From assembly GCA_949290765.1 (NCBI GenBank), contig CASETG010000045.1, positions 1 to 43,554 of the forward strand: a stretch of 43,554 nucleotides of DNA. The letters are read 5' to 3'. Under the pieces are notes generated by a model. It saw only the letters and a program-made list of their open reading frames with translations. It was not told the origin of the DNA and did not search any database. Below are positions 19,933 through 29,735 of the stretch, one piece after another (position 1 is the stretch's first letter; the number at the start of each line of letters is the position of its first letter). The stretch is from Oxalobacter formigenes (GTDB lineage Bacteria; Pseudomonadota; Gammaproteobacteria; Burkholderiales; Burkholderiaceae_D). Made by a program: the position numbers and the translations under genes.

Positions 19933-21264
19933 ATGACTGTTCAAATCCGCAAACTGGAAACCACGCAAAGTGATTTCAGAAATCAGCTTGCCAACGTACT
20001 GGCATTCGAGGCCAAGGAAGACGAATCCATCAACACCGTCGTCGCCAATGTACTGGCCGATGTCCGCGAAAACGGCGACAAGGCCGTTCTGGAATATACC
20101 CGGCGTTTCGACAGATTGTCCGTCAACTCGGTATCGGAGCTTGAAATTTCCAAAGCCGAATGCGAAGCAGCGCTGGCATCGCTGAGTCCGGAACGTCGTG
20201 CCGCGCTGCACGCCGCCGCCGACAGGGTTCGCCAGTATCATGAATACCAGAAACGTTCTTGCGGCAGCGACGGTTTCACCTATACCGATACGGATGGTAC
20301 GTTGCTCGGCCAGAAAATCACGCCCCTGGACAGCGTCGGCATTTATGTTCCGGGCGGAAAGGCAGCCTATCCTTCGTCGGTACTGATGAACGCCATTCCG
20401 GCCAATGTCGCTGGTGTATCCGAAATCGTCATGGTCGTGCCGACACCGGATGGCGCGCGCAACGAGCTGGTTCTGGCCGCTGCCGCCATCTCGGGAGTCA
20501 CCCGTGTATTCGCTGTCGGTGGCGCACAGGCCGTCGGCGCTCTGGCCTATGGTACGGAAACCATCCCGTCTGTCGACAAGATCGTCGGCCCGGGCAACGC
20601 CTATGTCGCCGCCGCAAAACGCCGTGTTTTCGGAACGGTCGGCATCGACATGATTGCCGGACCATCCGAAATTCTCGTCGTATGCGACGGCACCACCGAT
20701 CCGGACTGGGTCGCCATGGATCTTTTCTCGCAGGCGGAACACGACGAAATGGCGCAATCCATCCTGATTTCACCGGATGCCGCCTATCTGGACCGCGTCA
20801 ACGACAGTATCCAGAAACTTCTTCCCGGCATGATCCGCAAGGACATCATCACGAAATCGCTGTCTTCCCGCGGCGCGATGATTCTTGTCAGAGACATGGA
20901 AGAAGCCTGTGAAATCGCCAACCGTATCGCGCCGGAACATCTGGAAATTTCCGCGGAAAATCCGGAACGCTGGGCCGAACTGATTCGTCATGCCGGCGCG
21001 ATTTTCCTCGGACGTTTCACGTCCGAAGCGCTGGGCGACTATTGTGCCGGTCCGAACCATGTTCTGCCGACCTCGCGTACAGCCCGTTTCTCCTCTCCGC
21101 TGGGTGTTTACGATTTCCAGAAACGCTCCAGCCTGATTTGCGTGAGCGAAAAGGGTGCGCAGACACTGGGCAAAATCGCGGTGGAACTGGCAACCGGCGA
21201 AGGACTGGAAGCGCACGCCAGAAGTGCGGGCTTCAGACTTGAAAAAGGAACATCCGTAAAATAA
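19933..21264 (+). CDS. hisD: Histidinol dehydrogenase
   Basis: Last two oxidation steps of histidine synthesis, histidinol to histidine with NAD+; zinc enzyme, 443 aa. Motifs are [40 protein letters not shown], the zinc-site stretch [17 protein letters not shown] (Gln and His ligands), and [27 protein letters not shown] with an AGGA core precedes the ATG. Confidence 0.97.
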   Translation: MTVQIRKLETTQSDFRNQLANVLAFEAKEDESINTVVANVLADVRENGDKAVLEYTRRFDRLSVNSVSELEISKAECEAALASLSPERRAALHAAADRVRQYHEYQKRSCGSDGFTYTDTDGTLLGQKITPLDSVGIYVPGGKAAYPSSVLMNAIPANVAGVSEIVMVVPTPDGARNELVLAAAAISGVTRVFAVGGAQAVGALAYGTETIPSVDKIVGPGNAYVAAAKRRVFGTVGIDMIAGPSEILVVCDGTTDPDWVAMDLFSQAEHDEMAQSILISPDAAYLDRVNDSIQKLLPGMIRKDIITKSLSSRGAMILVRDMEEACEIANRIAPEHLEISAENPERWAELIRHAGAIFLGRFTSEALGDYCAGPNHVLPTSRTARFSSPLGVYDFQKRSSLICVSEKGAQTLGKIAVELATGEGLEAHARSAGFRLEKGTSVK

Positions 21265-21283
21265 TTACACACGAAACCCTATC

Positions 21284-22363
21284 ATGTCTTTTATCGATCA
21301 GGTTATCCGGCCGGATATTCGGGCCATGTCGGCATACGCAGTCGCCGAATCGGAAGGTTTTCTCAAACTGGACACCATGGAAAACCCTTATACGTTGCCG
21401 GACGAATTGAAAACGGAACTGGCTCGGCGTCTTGCCGATGTCGCACTGAACCGCTATCCGGTTCCTTCATACACCCGCCTGAAGGAAAAAATCTGCAGGC
21501 AGATGGGTGTTCCGCAAGGCTATGACGTCATGCTGGGCAATGGCTCGGATGAACTGATTTCGCTCATCGCGCAGGCATGCGCCAGAAAAGATATCCGTGC
21601 GACCATGCTCACGCCGGTTCCCTGTTTTGCTATGTATGTCCTCTCGGCGCAATTCGCCGGCATGGACTTTGTCGGCGTCCCCCTGAAAGCTGATTTCACA
21701 CTCGATATAGACGCCATGCTGGCGGCCATCGAAAAACATCGTCCGACCGTCGTCTATCTCGCACAACCTCATAATCCGACCGGTATGCTGTTCGAGGAAC
21801 AGGACGTCATCCGGATTATCAAAGCCATGAGCGACAAGGGCATCGTCATCAGTGACGAAGCCTATCAGCCTTTCGCCGAGTCCAGCTTCATGCCCCACTT
21901 GCCGGAATATCCGAATCTCGTCGTCATGCGGACCGTCTCGAAACTCGGTCTGGCGGGCATCCGGCTCGGTTACATGTCCGCCATTCCCGAGTTGCTGACC
22001 GAATTCGACAAGGTTCGTCCACCGTACAACATCAATGTCCTGACCGAAGCGACAGCGGAATTCGCGATGGATCACATCGATGTATTCAACGGTCAGGCCG
22101 CCATCATCCGTGCCGAACGCAGCAGGCTGACAGACGCGTTGCGCCAGTTGCCCGGCGTCGAAGTTTTTACCTCGCGCGCCAACTTCCTGCTCATACGCTT
22201 GCCCAACGCCGAAGCGGTATTCGAAAAACTGCTCGCACGCAAGATTCTGGTCAAAAATATGGGTAAAATGCATGCATCGCTGCACAACTGTCTGCGTGTC
22301 ACTGTCAGTTCGCCAGAAGAAAACCGGCAGTTCCTGGACCAGTTCAAGGCTTGTATCCAATAA
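21284..22363 (+). CDS. hisC: Histidinol-phosphate aminotransferase
   Basis: PLP enzyme converting imidazole-acetol phosphate and glutamate to histidinol phosphate. It has 359 aa of the class I/II aminotransferase fold. The PLP lysine is in [15 protein letters not shown] (about residue 220), with [10 protein letters not shown] and DEAYQPF upstream. It lies 19 bp after hisD. Confidence 0.95.
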   Translation: MSFIDQVIRPDIRAMSAYAVAESEGFLKLDTMENPYTLPDELKTELARRLADVALNRYPVPSYTRLKEKICRQMGVPQGYDVMLGNGSDELISLIAQACARKDIRATMLTPVPCFAMYVLSAQFAGMDFVGVPLKADFTLDIDAMLAAIEKHRPTVVYLAQPHNPTGMLFEEQDVIRIIKAMSDKGIVISDEAYQPFAESSFMPHLPEYPNLVVMRTVSKLGLAGIRLGYMSAIPELLTEFDKVRPPYNINVLTEATAEFAMDHIDVFNGQAAIIRAERSRLTDALRQLPGVEVFTSRANFLLIRLPNAEAVFEKLLARKILVKNMGKMHASLHNCLRVTVSSPEENRQFLDQFKACIQ

Positions 22364-22380
22364 TCATTCCGGAACGCATC

Positions 22381-22977
22381 ATGTCAACACCCAGAACCGC
22401 GGAAATCATCCGCAATACCAACGAGACGAAAATTCACGTGGCAATCAATCTGGATGGCACCGGTCAGCAGAATCTGGCGACCGGCGTTCCGTTTCTCGAC
22501 CATATGCTTGACCAGATCGCACGCCACGGTCTGGTCGATCTGGATATACAGGCACAGGGCGACTTGCAAATCGACGACCATCATACCGTCGAGGATGTCG
22601 GCATCGCACTGGGGCAGGCCATCTTTCAGGCAATCGGCGACAAGAAGGGCATCCGGCGTTATGGACATGCCTATGTCCCGCTGGACGAATCGCTCTCACG
22701 TGTCGTGATTGACTTTTCCGGTCGTCCCTATCTGTCATTCCATGTGCCGTTCACTCGTGCCATGACAGGCCGTTTCGACCTTGACCTCGTCCGGGAATTT
22801 TTCCAGGGACTGGTCAACCACGCCAGAATTTCACTGCATATCGACAATCTGCGCGGCGACAACGCCCATCATCAGTGCGAAACCGTTTTCAAGGCCTTCG
22901 GACGTGCCTTGCGTATGGCTGCGGAACTCGACCCCAGAGCTGCGGACAACATTCCATCGACAAAAGGAACCTTGTAA
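22381..22977 (+). CDS. hisB: Imidazoleglycerol-phosphate dehydratase
   Basis: Dehydrates imidazole glycerol phosphate to imidazole-acetol phosphate. The 198-aa protein is monofunctional, without the histidinol-phosphatase domain of E. coli HisB, so that phosphatase must be encoded elsewhere. Mn-binding motifs are [29 protein letters not shown], and [15 protein letters not shown]. The ATG at 22381 gives the expected N-terminus [16 protein letters not shown]; the frame is open from 22351 but would overlap hisC. Confidence 0.96.
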   Translation: MSTPRTAEIIRNTNETKIHVAINLDGTGQQNLATGVPFLDHMLDQIARHGLVDLDIQAQGDLQIDDHHTVEDVGIALGQAIFQAIGDKKGIRRYGHAYVPLDESLSRVVIDFSGRPYLSFHVPFTRAMTGRFDLDLVREFFQGLVNHARISLHIDNLRGDNAHHQCETVFKAFGRALRMAAELDPRAADNIPSTKGTL

Positions 22978-23021
22978 TCCACTCCGTTGACCCGTCATCC
23001 TTATTCTGACCGTCAATTTCT

Positions 23022-23660
23022 ATGAAAAAAATCGTTGTTGTTGATTACGGTATGGGGAATCTGCGCTCCGTTGCGCAGGCACTTCGCGCCGTCGCTCCTG
23101 AAAAGGACATCCTTGTATCCGGCGCCGTATCCGACCTGAAAGAGGCTGAACGTATCGTCTTGCCGGGGCAGGGTGCCATGCCGGACTGCATGGCATCTCT
23201 TGAGAAATCCGGCCTGAAAGACGCACTGCTCGACGCAGCGCGCAAAAAACCTGTTTTCGGTGTCTGCGTCGGCGAACAAATGCTTTTCGACTGGAGCGAA
23301 GAAGGTGACACCCGCTGTCTGGGACTGTTGCCTGGCAAGGTCGTCCGCTTCCGGCTGGACAACCGTGTACAACCGGACGGCTCCCGCTTCAAGGTTCCGC
23401 AAATGGGCTGGAACCGTGTCAAACAGGTCAATCCTCATCCGTTATGGCAGGGCATCCCGGACAACAGTTTCTTTTACTTCGTACACAGTTTTCATGTCGT
23501 TCCATCCCGTTCTGAACAGATGGTCGGCGAAACGGAATACGGCATGCCGTTTTGCAGTGCCGTCGCACATGAGAACATTTTCGCCACCCAGTTCCATCCG
23601 GAGAAAAGTGCCGATGTGGGGCTCAGGCTGTACCGCAATTTCATCCACTGGAATCCATGA
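23022..23660 (+). CDS. hisH: Imidazole glycerol phosphate synthase glutaminase subunit
   Basis: Class I glutamine amidotransferase, 212 aa, that supplies ammonia to HisF. The catalytic Cys lies in [10 protein letters not shown] and the His-Glu pair in [14 protein letters not shown]. The N-terminus is [17 protein letters not shown]. It follows hisB after 44 bp. Confidence 0.96.
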   Translation: MKKIVVVDYGMGNLRSVAQALRAVAPEKDILVSGAVSDLKEAERIVLPGQGAMPDCMASLEKSGLKDALLDAARKKPVFGVCVGEQMLFDWSEEGDTRCLGLLPGKVVRFRLDNRVQPDGSRFKVPQMGWNRVKQVNPHPLWQGIPDNSFFYFVHSFHVVPSRSEQMVGETEYGMPFCSAVAHENIFATQFHPEKSADVGLRLYRNFIHWNP

Positions 23661-23711
23661 CCGCACATTTGTGCCATTTGTCCAATTCATTTTTCTATAC
23701 TTGTTTTTATC

Positions 23712-24482
23712 ATGTTGCTTATCCCCGCTATTGATTTGAAAGACGGTTCCTGCGTACGGTTAAGACAGGGCGATATGAATCAGGCTACCGTATTTTCGGA
23801 AGATCCGGCAAAAATGGCTTTACACTGGCTGGAACAGGGTGCAAGACGGCTGCATCTGGTTGACCTCAACGGTGCTTTCGCAGGCAAACCGGTCAACGAA
23901 GCTGCCGTCAGGAATATTCTTCAAACCGTGCGGGATTTTGCCAGTGACCATGATATGGATGAAATTCCCGTGCAGCTCGGAGGCGGCATCCGCGATCTCG
24001 ACACGATCGAACGTTATCTGGATCATGGTCTTTCCTATATCATCGTCGGAACCGCTGCCGTCAAAAATCCGGGATTTCTTCAGGATGCCTGCGGCGCCTT
24101 CCCGGGACAAATCATCGTCGGACTGGATGCTCGTGACGGTCGCGTAGCGACTGACGGCTGGAGCAAACTGTCTCGCCACGACGTCATCGAACTCGGCAAG
24201 AAATATGAAGAATACGGTGTGGAAGCCATCATTTATACCGATATCGGTCGTGACGGCATGATGGCCGGCGTCAATATCGATGCTACTGTCAGACTGGCGC
24301 AAGCCGTCAAGATTCCCGTCATCGCTTCCGGCGGTGTACACGACATCCGCGATGTCGAAGCACTTTGCGCGGTTCAGAACGAGGGAATCGAAGGCGTCAT
24401 CTGTGGACGTTCCATCTATGAAGGCACGCTCAATCTTGCCCAGGCGCAAGTCCGTGCAGATGAACTGTCAGAACAGCAATAG
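23712..24482 (+). CDS. hisA: ProFAR isomerase
   Basis: 1-(5-phosphoribosyl)-5-[(5-phosphoribosylamino)methylideneamino]imidazole-4-carboxamide isomerase, an Amadori rearrangement on a (beta/alpha)8 barrel of 256 aa. The catalytic Asp near the N-terminus is in [15 protein letters not shown] and the second in [14 protein letters not shown]. Phosphate-binding loops are QLGGGIRD and [11 protein letters not shown]. It shares the half-barrel repeat with HisF, encoded next. Confidence 0.96.
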   Translation: MLLIPAIDLKDGSCVRLRQGDMNQATVFSEDPAKMALHWLEQGARRLHLVDLNGAFAGKPVNEAAVRNILQTVRDFASDHDMDEIPVQLGGGIRDLDTIERYLDHGLSYIIVGTAAVKNPGFLQDACGAFPGQIIVGLDARDGRVATDGWSKLSRHDVIELGKKYEEYGVEAIIYTDIGRDGMMAGVNIDATVRLAQAVKIPVIASGGVHDIRDVEALCAVQNEGIEGVICGRSIYEGTLNLAQAQVRADELSEQQ

Positions 24483-24506
24483 AATCAAACCAACCGGAAA
24501 TGCGCC

Positions 24507-25265
24507 ATGCTGACCAAACGAATCATTCCATGTCTTGATGTCACCGCAGGTCGTGTCGTCAAGGGTGTCAATTTCGTCGAACTGAAAGATGCCGGAGACC
24601 CTGTCGAAATCGCACGCCGCTACAACGATCAGGGGGCCGATGAGCTGACCTTTCTGGATATCACCGCTTCCAGCGACCAGCGGGATCTGATTCTCAATAT
24701 CATCGAAGACGTTTCCTCACAGGTTTTCATCCCGTTGACCGTCGGCGGCGGTGTCCGTACCGTCGAGGATGTCCGCCGTCTGCTCAATGCAGGCGCGGAC
24801 AAGGTGAGTATCAATACCTCGGCCGTAACCAACCCGCAACTCGTTGCCGATGCATCGGCACGTTATGGCTCGCAATGTATCGTCGTCGCCATCGATGCCA
24901 AGCAGGTAGCCCCCGGCCGGTGGGAAATTTTCACCCACGGCGGTCGCAAGGCCACCGGACTGGAAGCGGTTTCCTGGGCCAAAAAGATGGAAACGCTGGG
25001 AGCGGGGGACATCCTTCTGACCAGTATGGACAGGGATGGTACCAAGAGCGGATTCGACCTCGAGCTGACACGCGCCATCTCCGACTCGCTCAACATTCCG
25101 GTCATCGCTTCCGGCGGCGTCGGCAACCTGCAGCATCTGGCTGACGGCATCCTCAAAGGCCATGCCGATGCCGTACTGGCCGCCAGCATTTTCCATTATG
25201 GCGAATATACGGTACAGCAGGCCAAACAATTCATGTCTGAACAAAACATACCGGTACGCTTATGA
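24507..25265 (+). CDS. hisF: Imidazole glycerol phosphate synthase cyclase subunit
   Basis: Uses ammonia delivered by HisH to close the imidazole ring, releasing AICAR and imidazole glycerol phosphate. It is a (beta/alpha)8 barrel of 252 aa. The catalytic Asp residues are in [15 protein letters not shown] and [11 protein letters not shown]. Phosphate loops are [12 protein letters not shown] and [12 protein letters not shown]. Its stop overlaps the hisI start by 4 bp. Confidence 0.97.
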   Translation: MLTKRIIPCLDVTAGRVVKGVNFVELKDAGDPVEIARRYNDQGADELTFLDITASSDQRDLILNIIEDVSSQVFIPLTVGGGVRTVEDVRRLLNAGADKVSINTSAVTNPQLVADASARYGSQCIVVAIDAKQVAPGRWEIFTHGGRKATGLEAVSWAKKMETLGAGDILLTSMDRDGTKSGFDLELTRAISDSLNIPVIASGGVGNLQHLADGILKGHADAVLAASIFHYGEYTVQQAKQFMSEQNIPVRL

Positions 25266-25660
25266 ATACCCGAAACTGGCTCGATACCATTCAATGGAAC
25301 GATCAGGGACTGATTCCCGTCATTACCCAGGACGCCACCACCCTGAAAGTTCTGATGCTGGCATGGATAAACCGTGCTGCGCTTGAAAAAACCGTGCAAT
25401 GCGGCGAGGCCGTTTACTGGAGCCGTTCCAGAAACAGGCTCTGGCACAAGGGAGAAGAATCTGGACATACCCAGAAAATCGTCGATATCCGGCTTGACTG
25501 CGACAGCGATGCCTTGTTGTTTCTGGTAGAGCAGACCGGACTGGCATGTCATACCGGAAGACTGTCCTGTTTCTATCAGCAGCCGCAGAATACGGCGCAA
25601 GGCACGCAATGGGTCGCTGTCGATCCCGTCATCAAGAACCCGTCGGAAATATACAAATGA
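25262..25660 (+). CDS. hisI: Phosphoribosyl-AMP cyclohydrolase
   Basis: Hydrolyses the adenine ring of PR-AMP. The 132 aa show [33 protein letters not shown], and the Mg/Zn-binding [27 protein letters not shown]. It is encoded separately from hisE, not fused as in E. coli, and overlaps hisF and hisE by 4 bp each. Confidence 0.96.
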   Translation: MNTRNWLDTIQWNDQGLIPVITQDATTLKVLMLAWINRAALEKTVQCGEAVYWSRSRNRLWHKGEESGHTQKIVDIRLDCDSDALLFLVEQTGLACHTGRLSCFYQQPQNTAQGTQWVAVDPVIKNPSEIYK

Positions 25661-26001
25661 ACGAAATTCTCTCAAGACTCGCATCCGTCATCGAATCCAG
25701 AAAACTGGCAAACGGTGGCGACCCAAAAAAATCGTATGTCAGCAGCCTGTTTGCCAAAGGCGATGATGCCATCATGAAAAAGGTCGGCGAAGAAGCGACT
25801 GAAATGGTCATGGCCGCAAAGGATGCTCGCAACAATCTGCCGGCATCTAAAATCGTCTATGAATGCGCCGATCTCTGGTTCCATACCACGGTTCTTCTGG
25901 CACAATTCAATCTGACACCGGAAGATGTCCTGAAAGAGCTGGCACGACGCGAAGGCATTTCCGGTATCGAGGAAAAGGCTTCGCGCAAGACGACGCCCTG
26001 A
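25657..26001 (+). CDS. hisE: Phosphoribosyl-ATP pyrophosphatase
   Basis: Hydrolyses PR-ATP to PR-AMP and pyrophosphate; all-alpha MazG-like fold, 114 aa. [16 protein letters not shown] contains the metal-binding acidic helix, and [29 protein letters not shown] follows. The start ATG overlaps the hisI stop (ATGA). The frame is open from 25546, but only the downstream part resembles HisE. The order hisI-hisE out of phase is the usual Betaproteobacterial arrangement. Confidence 0.95.
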   Translation: MNEILSRLASVIESRKLANGGDPKKSYVSSLFAKGDDAIMKKVGEEATEMVMAAKDARNNLPASKIVYECADLWFHTTVLLAQFNLTPEDVLKELARREGISGIEEKASRKTTP

Positions 26002-26037
26002 CATCTTCGCCAATATCTGACATAGGGGAGAAACCAA

Positions 26038-26409
26038 ATGGATGACTGCATTTTCTGCAAAATCGTCAATAAAACATTACCGTCGACCTGCGTTTTCGAA
26101 AACGAGCGCATCATGGTTTTCAAGGACATCCATCCTTCGGCGCCAGTGCATCTGCTGATCATCCCCAAGCGGCACATTCCGTCCCTGTCGCATTGCAATC
26201 CGGAAGACGCCGCCTTGCTGGGTGAAATGATGGCGCTCATCCCGCAGCTGGCGAAAGAACACGGCATCGAAGTGACCGGCACAGAATCCGGAAACCTGCA
26301 GGGCGGTTTCAGGGTCGTCGTCAACACCGGCCCGGATGGCAAACAGGACGTCTATCACCTGCATATTCATCTGATGGGCGGAAAACGTCCCTGGAAGATT
26401 CCCAATTGA
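26038..26409 (+). CDS. hinT: HIT family purine nucleoside phosphoramidase-like protein
   Basis: Histidine-triad protein, 123 aa, of the HINT branch, which hydrolyses adenosine phosphoramidates. CIFCKIVNKTLPSTCVFENERIMVFKDIHPSAPVHLLIIPKRHI is the typical N-terminal half. The triad appears as YHLHIHLMGGKRPW. GGGGAGAAACC precedes the ATG. It ends the plus-strand run that starts at ettA and has a strong terminator after it. In most Betaproteobacteria tatABC follow here; they are absent. Confidence 0.94.
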   Translation: MDDCIFCKIVNKTLPSTCVFENERIMVFKDIHPSAPVHLLIIPKRHIPSLSHCNPEDAALLGEMMALIPQLAKEHGIEVTGTESGNLQGGFRVVVNTGPDGKQDVYHLHIHLMGGKRPWKIPN

Positions 26410-26429
26410 TGCAACCCTGATGCATAAAA

Positions 26430-26453
26430 AAGGCCGGTACCCCCGGCCTTTTT
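26430..26453. terminator. Bidirectional intrinsic terminator
   Basis: AAGGCCGG (26430-26437) and CCGGCCTT (26443-26450) form a stem with a 5-base loop, with A runs before and T runs after. It ends hinT on plus and, read on the other strand, the DegS-like gene, whose stop is at 26456. Confidence 0.9.
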
Positions 26454-26455
26454 GA

Positions 26456-27607
26456 TTATGGCTGTTGTCTTTCCAGACGCTTTTTCGAGGGGCGTTTTCC
26501 CACCACGATTTCCAGTGTCACTTCCTTGCCATCACGCAGTACCACGACACCCGTTTTGCTTTCCGGTTGCAATGTGGCGATCAGGTTGAACATCTCCTTC
26601 ATATTGGCGATATTTTTCCCGTCAACCGATACCAGTATGTCGCCCGGCCTGATACCGGCACGGTCAGCCGGCCCATTCTTGAGAACAGCGGCGATTATCA
26701 CACCATCCTGCTTGCCCAGATCGAGATTTTCAGCCAGTTCCGGCGTGATGTCTCTCGGTTCGACACCGATCCACCCCCTGACGACCTGTCCCTTGGCGAT
26801 AATGGCATCCATCACCATCCGGACCGTCGAAACGGGGATGGCGAACCCGATGCCCATGGATCCACCGCTTTGCGAATAAATGGCGGAATTGATACCGATG
26901 AGGTTGCCGTTCGCATCGATGAGTGCACCGCCGGAATTGCCCGGATTGATCGCGGCATCAGTCTGGATGAAGTTTTCGTAAATGTTGATTCCCAGCTGAC
27001 TGCGCCCCAATGCGGACACAATCCCCATCGTCACCGTCTGACCGACTCCGAACGGATTGCCGATAGCCAGAACGACATCGCCGACCTTGACATCATCGAC
27101 ATTGCCGAAAGTGATCGCCGGCAAATCCGGCAAATCGATCTTGATGACGGCCAAATCGGTTTCCGGATCGTTGCCGACCAGTCTGGCGGCCGCCTTGCGG
27201 CCATCCTCGAAAGCCACCTCGATCTGGTCGGCGGTTTCCACCACATGATTGTTGGTCAACACATAACCGTCATGCGTCACGACAACACCTGAGCCCAGAC
27301 TCATCTGTTTTTCCGTATCGCTGAAACGTTCTCCGAAAAACCGTTTCAGAAAAGGGTCGTCCAGCAAGGGGCTTTGGGGCTGCCGGACTTCCTTGGTCGT
27401 ATAAATATTGACCACGGCCGGCATCGCGCGCGAAACGGCATCGCGGTAAGATGCCGCTACCGGAACGGCAACCGCCCTGTTTTCCTGTTTCGGTACAAAT
27501 GCGCCCCGTTCCAGTTCCAGCCATTCCGGTTTCAGGGTCACGACAACAAACCAGATCGCCAGACAAACTGTTATAGTCTGTGCAAACAACAGCCAAAGAC
27601 GTCGCAT
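26456..27607 (-). CDS. degS: DegS/AlgW-like periplasmic serine protease
   Basis: Inner-membrane-anchored HtrA family protease that in Proteobacteria senses misfolded outer-membrane proteins and starts the sigma-E response. From the ATG at 27605-27607 it has 383 aa. One N-terminal transmembrane anchor spans about residues 4-26. A trypsin-like domain follows with His121 in TNNHVVE, Asp151 in ETDLAVIKI and Ser225 in NPGNSGGAL. A single PDZ domain runs from about residue 285. One PDZ and an uncleaved anchor point to DegS rather than DegP/DegQ. An acidic/basic loop DDPFLKRFFGERFSD near residue 83 is the family's LA-loop region. No rse genes are in the window. Confidence 0.9.
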   Translation of the reverse strand: MRRLWLLFAQTITVCLAIWFVVVTLKPEWLELERGAFVPKQENRAVAVPVAASYRDAVSRAMPAVVNIYTTKEVRQPQSPLLDDPFLKRFFGERFSDTEKQMSLGSGVVVTHDGYVLTNNHVVETADQIEVAFEDGRKAAARLVGNDPETDLAVIKIDLPDLPAITFGNVDDVKVGDVVLAIGNPFGVGQTVTMGIVSALGRSQLGINIYENFIQTDAAINPGNSGGALIDANGNLIGINSAIYSQSGGSMGIGFAIPVSTVRMVMDAIIAKGQVVRGWIGVEPRDITPELAENLDLGKQDGVIIAAVLKNGPADRAGIRPGDILVSVDGKNIANMKEMFNLIATLQPESKTGVVVLRDGKEVTLEIVVGKRPSKKRLERQQP

Positions 27608-27610
27608 GAT

Positions 27611-28390
27611 ATGAATAAAATAAAAGGTCAAAATACCGTAGACAGAAACGAGGTCGTCAAATTTCTGGCAGACGAATTAAAAATTGCGTTTATGCGTGAT
27701 TATTGTCCAAATGGTCTGCAAGTGGAAGGACAATCACACATTTCATCCATCGTCAGCGGTGTCACCGCCAGCCGCGCGCTGATCGAGGCCGCCATACAGG
27801 AAAAAGCCGATACCATTTTAGTGCATCACGGCTATTTCTGGCGGAATGAAAACGCATGCATCACAGGCCCGAAGCGCGAACGTATCCGATTGTTGCTGGC
27901 GCACGATATCAACCTCCTGGCCTATCATTTGCCGCTCGATTGCCATCCCACGCTGGGCAACAATATCCGGCTTGCACAGGTACTTGGTTTCGACGTCACC
28001 GGGCGATTCGGCGAAAACGAACTGGGCTGGCTTGGCAAAACCGCAAATCCCGCCCTGAAAACCGTCGCCGACCTTGCAGGCTGGCTCGGAAAGAAACTGA
28101 ATCGCGAGCCGCTGCTGATCGGCGACCCGGAACAAAAACTGGAAACGATAGGCTGGTGCAGCGGTGCGGCACAAGACTTGCTGCCGGATGCCGCACAAGC
28201 CGGTGCAAACGTTTATCTGTCGGGAGAAATTTCAGAACGAACGGTACACGATGCCCGCGAATACGGTATCGCTTACCTGGCCTGTGGACATCACGCCACC
28301 GAACGGTTCGGCATTCAGGCACTTGGAGATCTGCTTGCCAAACAATATGGCATCCGCCATCGGTATATTGAAATCGACAATCCGGTCTGA
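27611..28390 (+). CDS. Nif3-like dinuclear metal centre protein (DUF34/YbgI family)
   Basis: Hexameric metal-binding protein, some members of which act as GTP cyclohydrolase I-like or NAD-repair factors; the function here is unknown. It has 259 aa from the ATG at 27611. Motifs are DYCPNGLQVEG near the N-terminus, the metal-binding LVHHGYFW, AYHLPLDCHPTLGNN, LSGEISERTVHDAREYGIAYLACGHHATERFGIQALGD. The open frame upstream is antisense to the protease and is not used. Its start codon is separated from that of the divergent protease gene by only three bases. In related genomes petABC follow; here sspA comes next. Confidence 0.9.
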   Translation: MNKIKGQNTVDRNEVVKFLADELKIAFMRDYCPNGLQVEGQSHISSIVSGVTASRALIEAAIQEKADTILVHHGYFWRNENACITGPKRERIRLLLAHDINLLAYHLPLDCHPTLGNNIRLAQVLGFDVTGRFGENELGWLGKTANPALKTVADLAGWLGKKLNREPLLIGDPEQKLETIGWCSGAAQDLLPDAAQAGANVYLSGEISERTVHDAREYGIAYLACGHHATERFGIQALGDLLAKQYGIRHRYIEIDNPV

Positions 28391-28431
28391 TATGCGACCG
28401 ATACCCGGCACTTCCCGCAAAATGGCCCCCC

Positions 28432-28460
28432 TTTAAAACCGGATGTCACTCCTCTATAAT
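28432..28460 (+). promoter_or_regulatory. Promoter of sspA-sspB
   Basis: TTTAAA (28432-28437) and a perfect TATAAT (28455-28460) are 17 bp apart. It would give a 5' leader of about 150 nt before sspA, in which I recognise no known riboregulator. Confidence 0.6.
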
Positions 28461-28620
28461 ACCCTGCGACATGAAGTGTTGCGCGAGTGCTCCGGAACGG
28501 GCCATGAAGCGGCAAGTCATGCCGTTGCCGAATCTTTTTTCCATTCCGGTTCACCGGAAAAACGCCGTTTGCAACCTTCGTTGCTTGGATATTCTCTTCT
28601 GCCATAAAGGAACAATTATC

Positions 28621-29232
28621 ATGATGGTTCTCTATTCAGGAACGACCTGTCCTTTTTCCCAGCGCTGCCGTTTCGTGCTCTTCGAAAAAGGCATGGATTT
28701 TGAAATCAGGGATATTGACCTCTTCAACAAGCCGGAAGAAATATCCGCCATGAATCCGTACGGACAGGTTCCGATTCTGGTCGAACGTGAACTGATTCTG
28801 TATGAATCCAATATCATCAACGAATATATCGACGAGCGTTTCCCGCACCCGCAGCTGATGCCGGCCGACCCGCTGATGCGCGCCAGAGCGAGACTGATGC
28901 TGTTCAACTGTGAAAAGGAGCTGTTCGTACACGTCAATACGCTGGAAAACGACAAGTCGGAAAACGCCGCCGCCAATCATGAAAAGGCCAGAACGCAGAT
29001 CCGCGAATATCTGACCGCCATGTCTCCGCTTTTCCAGAAAAGCAAATATGTTCTCGGCGACGAATTTTCCATGCTGGATGTCGCGCTGGCTCCCTTGCTG
29101 TGGCGACTGGACTATTACGGCATTGAACTGTCCAAGACGGCTGCGCCGCTCATGAAATATGCCGAACGCGTCTTTTCGAGACCAGCCTATATCGAAGCGC
29201 TGACGCCACCTGAAAAAGTGATGCGCCGCTGA
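28621..29232 (+). CDS. sspA: Stringent starvation protein A
   Basis: GST-fold RNA polymerase-associated protein that modulates stationary-phase and stress transcription; not an active transferase. The 203 aa start MMVLYSGTTCPFSQRCRFVLFEKGMDFEIRDIDL, with NPYGQVPILVERELILYESNIINEYIDERFPHPQL in the thioredoxin-like half. DEFSMLDVALAPLLWRLDYY lies in the helical half. AAAGGAAC lies nine bases before the ATG at 28621. The annotated frame is open from 28471, but that part is leader sequence. It forms an operon with sspB. Confidence 0.95.
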   Translation: MMVLYSGTTCPFSQRCRFVLFEKGMDFEIRDIDLFNKPEEISAMNPYGQVPILVERELILYESNIINEYIDERFPHPQLMPADPLMRARARLMLFNCEKELFVHVNTLENDKSENAAANHEKARTQIREYLTAMSPLFQKSKYVLGDEFSMLDVALAPLLWRLDYYGIELSKTAAPLMKYAERVFSRPAYIEALTPPEKVMRR

Positions 29233-29259
29233 TGCCTGCTTGTCCGGACGATATTCATC

Positions 29260-29637
29260 ATGACGACTGTTTCCACCAAACCATATCTGCTCAGGGCCAT
29301 TCATCAATGGTGTACCGACAATGGCTATACACCGTATATTGCCGTCAAGGTCGGTGCTTCGGCCAAAGTTCCCGTACAGTTCGTGCGAGACGGTCAAATC
29401 GTTCTGGATATCAGCTACGAAGCAACCAGCGGTCTGGACATGAACAATACCGCCATCCAGTTCAAGGCACGTTTCGGCGGCGTCTCGCGCGATATTTACA
29501 TACCGGTCGAAAATGTGGCCGCCATCTATGCCAGCGAGAACGGTCAGGGTATGGGGTTCGAGCCGACCGAACCGGAAACCGGTGTTTTGCCGGACGACGA
29601 ACCGCCAAAAAAACCTACCTTGACGAGAATAAAATAA
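29260..29637 (+). CDS. sspB: ClpXP protease specificity-enhancing factor
   Basis: Adaptor that binds ssrA-tagged peptides from stalled ribosomes and delivers them to ClpXP. The 125 aa show KPYLLRAIHQWCTDNGYTPYIAVKV, an SspB core ending VENVAAIYASENGQGMGFEP. An acidic/proline linker and the C-terminal ClpX-binding tail PPKKPTLTRIK follow. It starts 27 bp after sspA. Confidence 0.95.
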   Translation: MTTVSTKPYLLRAIHQWCTDNGYTPYIAVKVGASAKVPVQFVRDGQIVLDISYEATSGLDMNNTAIQFKARFGGVSRDIYIPVENVAAIYASENGQGMGFEPTEPETGVLPDDEPPKKPTLTRIK

Positions 29638-29659
29638 GTTAGAATAGCTTTTTTCCAGT

Positions 29660-29735
29660 GCCGGCTTAGCTCATCAGGTAGAGCACATGATTTGTAATCA
29701 TGGGGTGGCGGGTTCGAGTCCTGCAGCCGGCACCA
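29660..29735 (+). tRNA. tRNA-Thr (UGU)
   Basis: Complete cloverleaf of 76 nt with encoded CCA. The acceptor arms GCCGGCT and AGCCGGC pair perfectly. The D stem is GCTC/GAGC, the anticodon stem CATGA/TCATG with loop TTTGTAA (anticodon TGT), and the T arm GCGGG-TTCGAGT-CCTGC. It follows sspB by 22 bp. The sequence after it is not an obvious terminator, so processing probably sets the 3' end. Confidence 0.97.
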
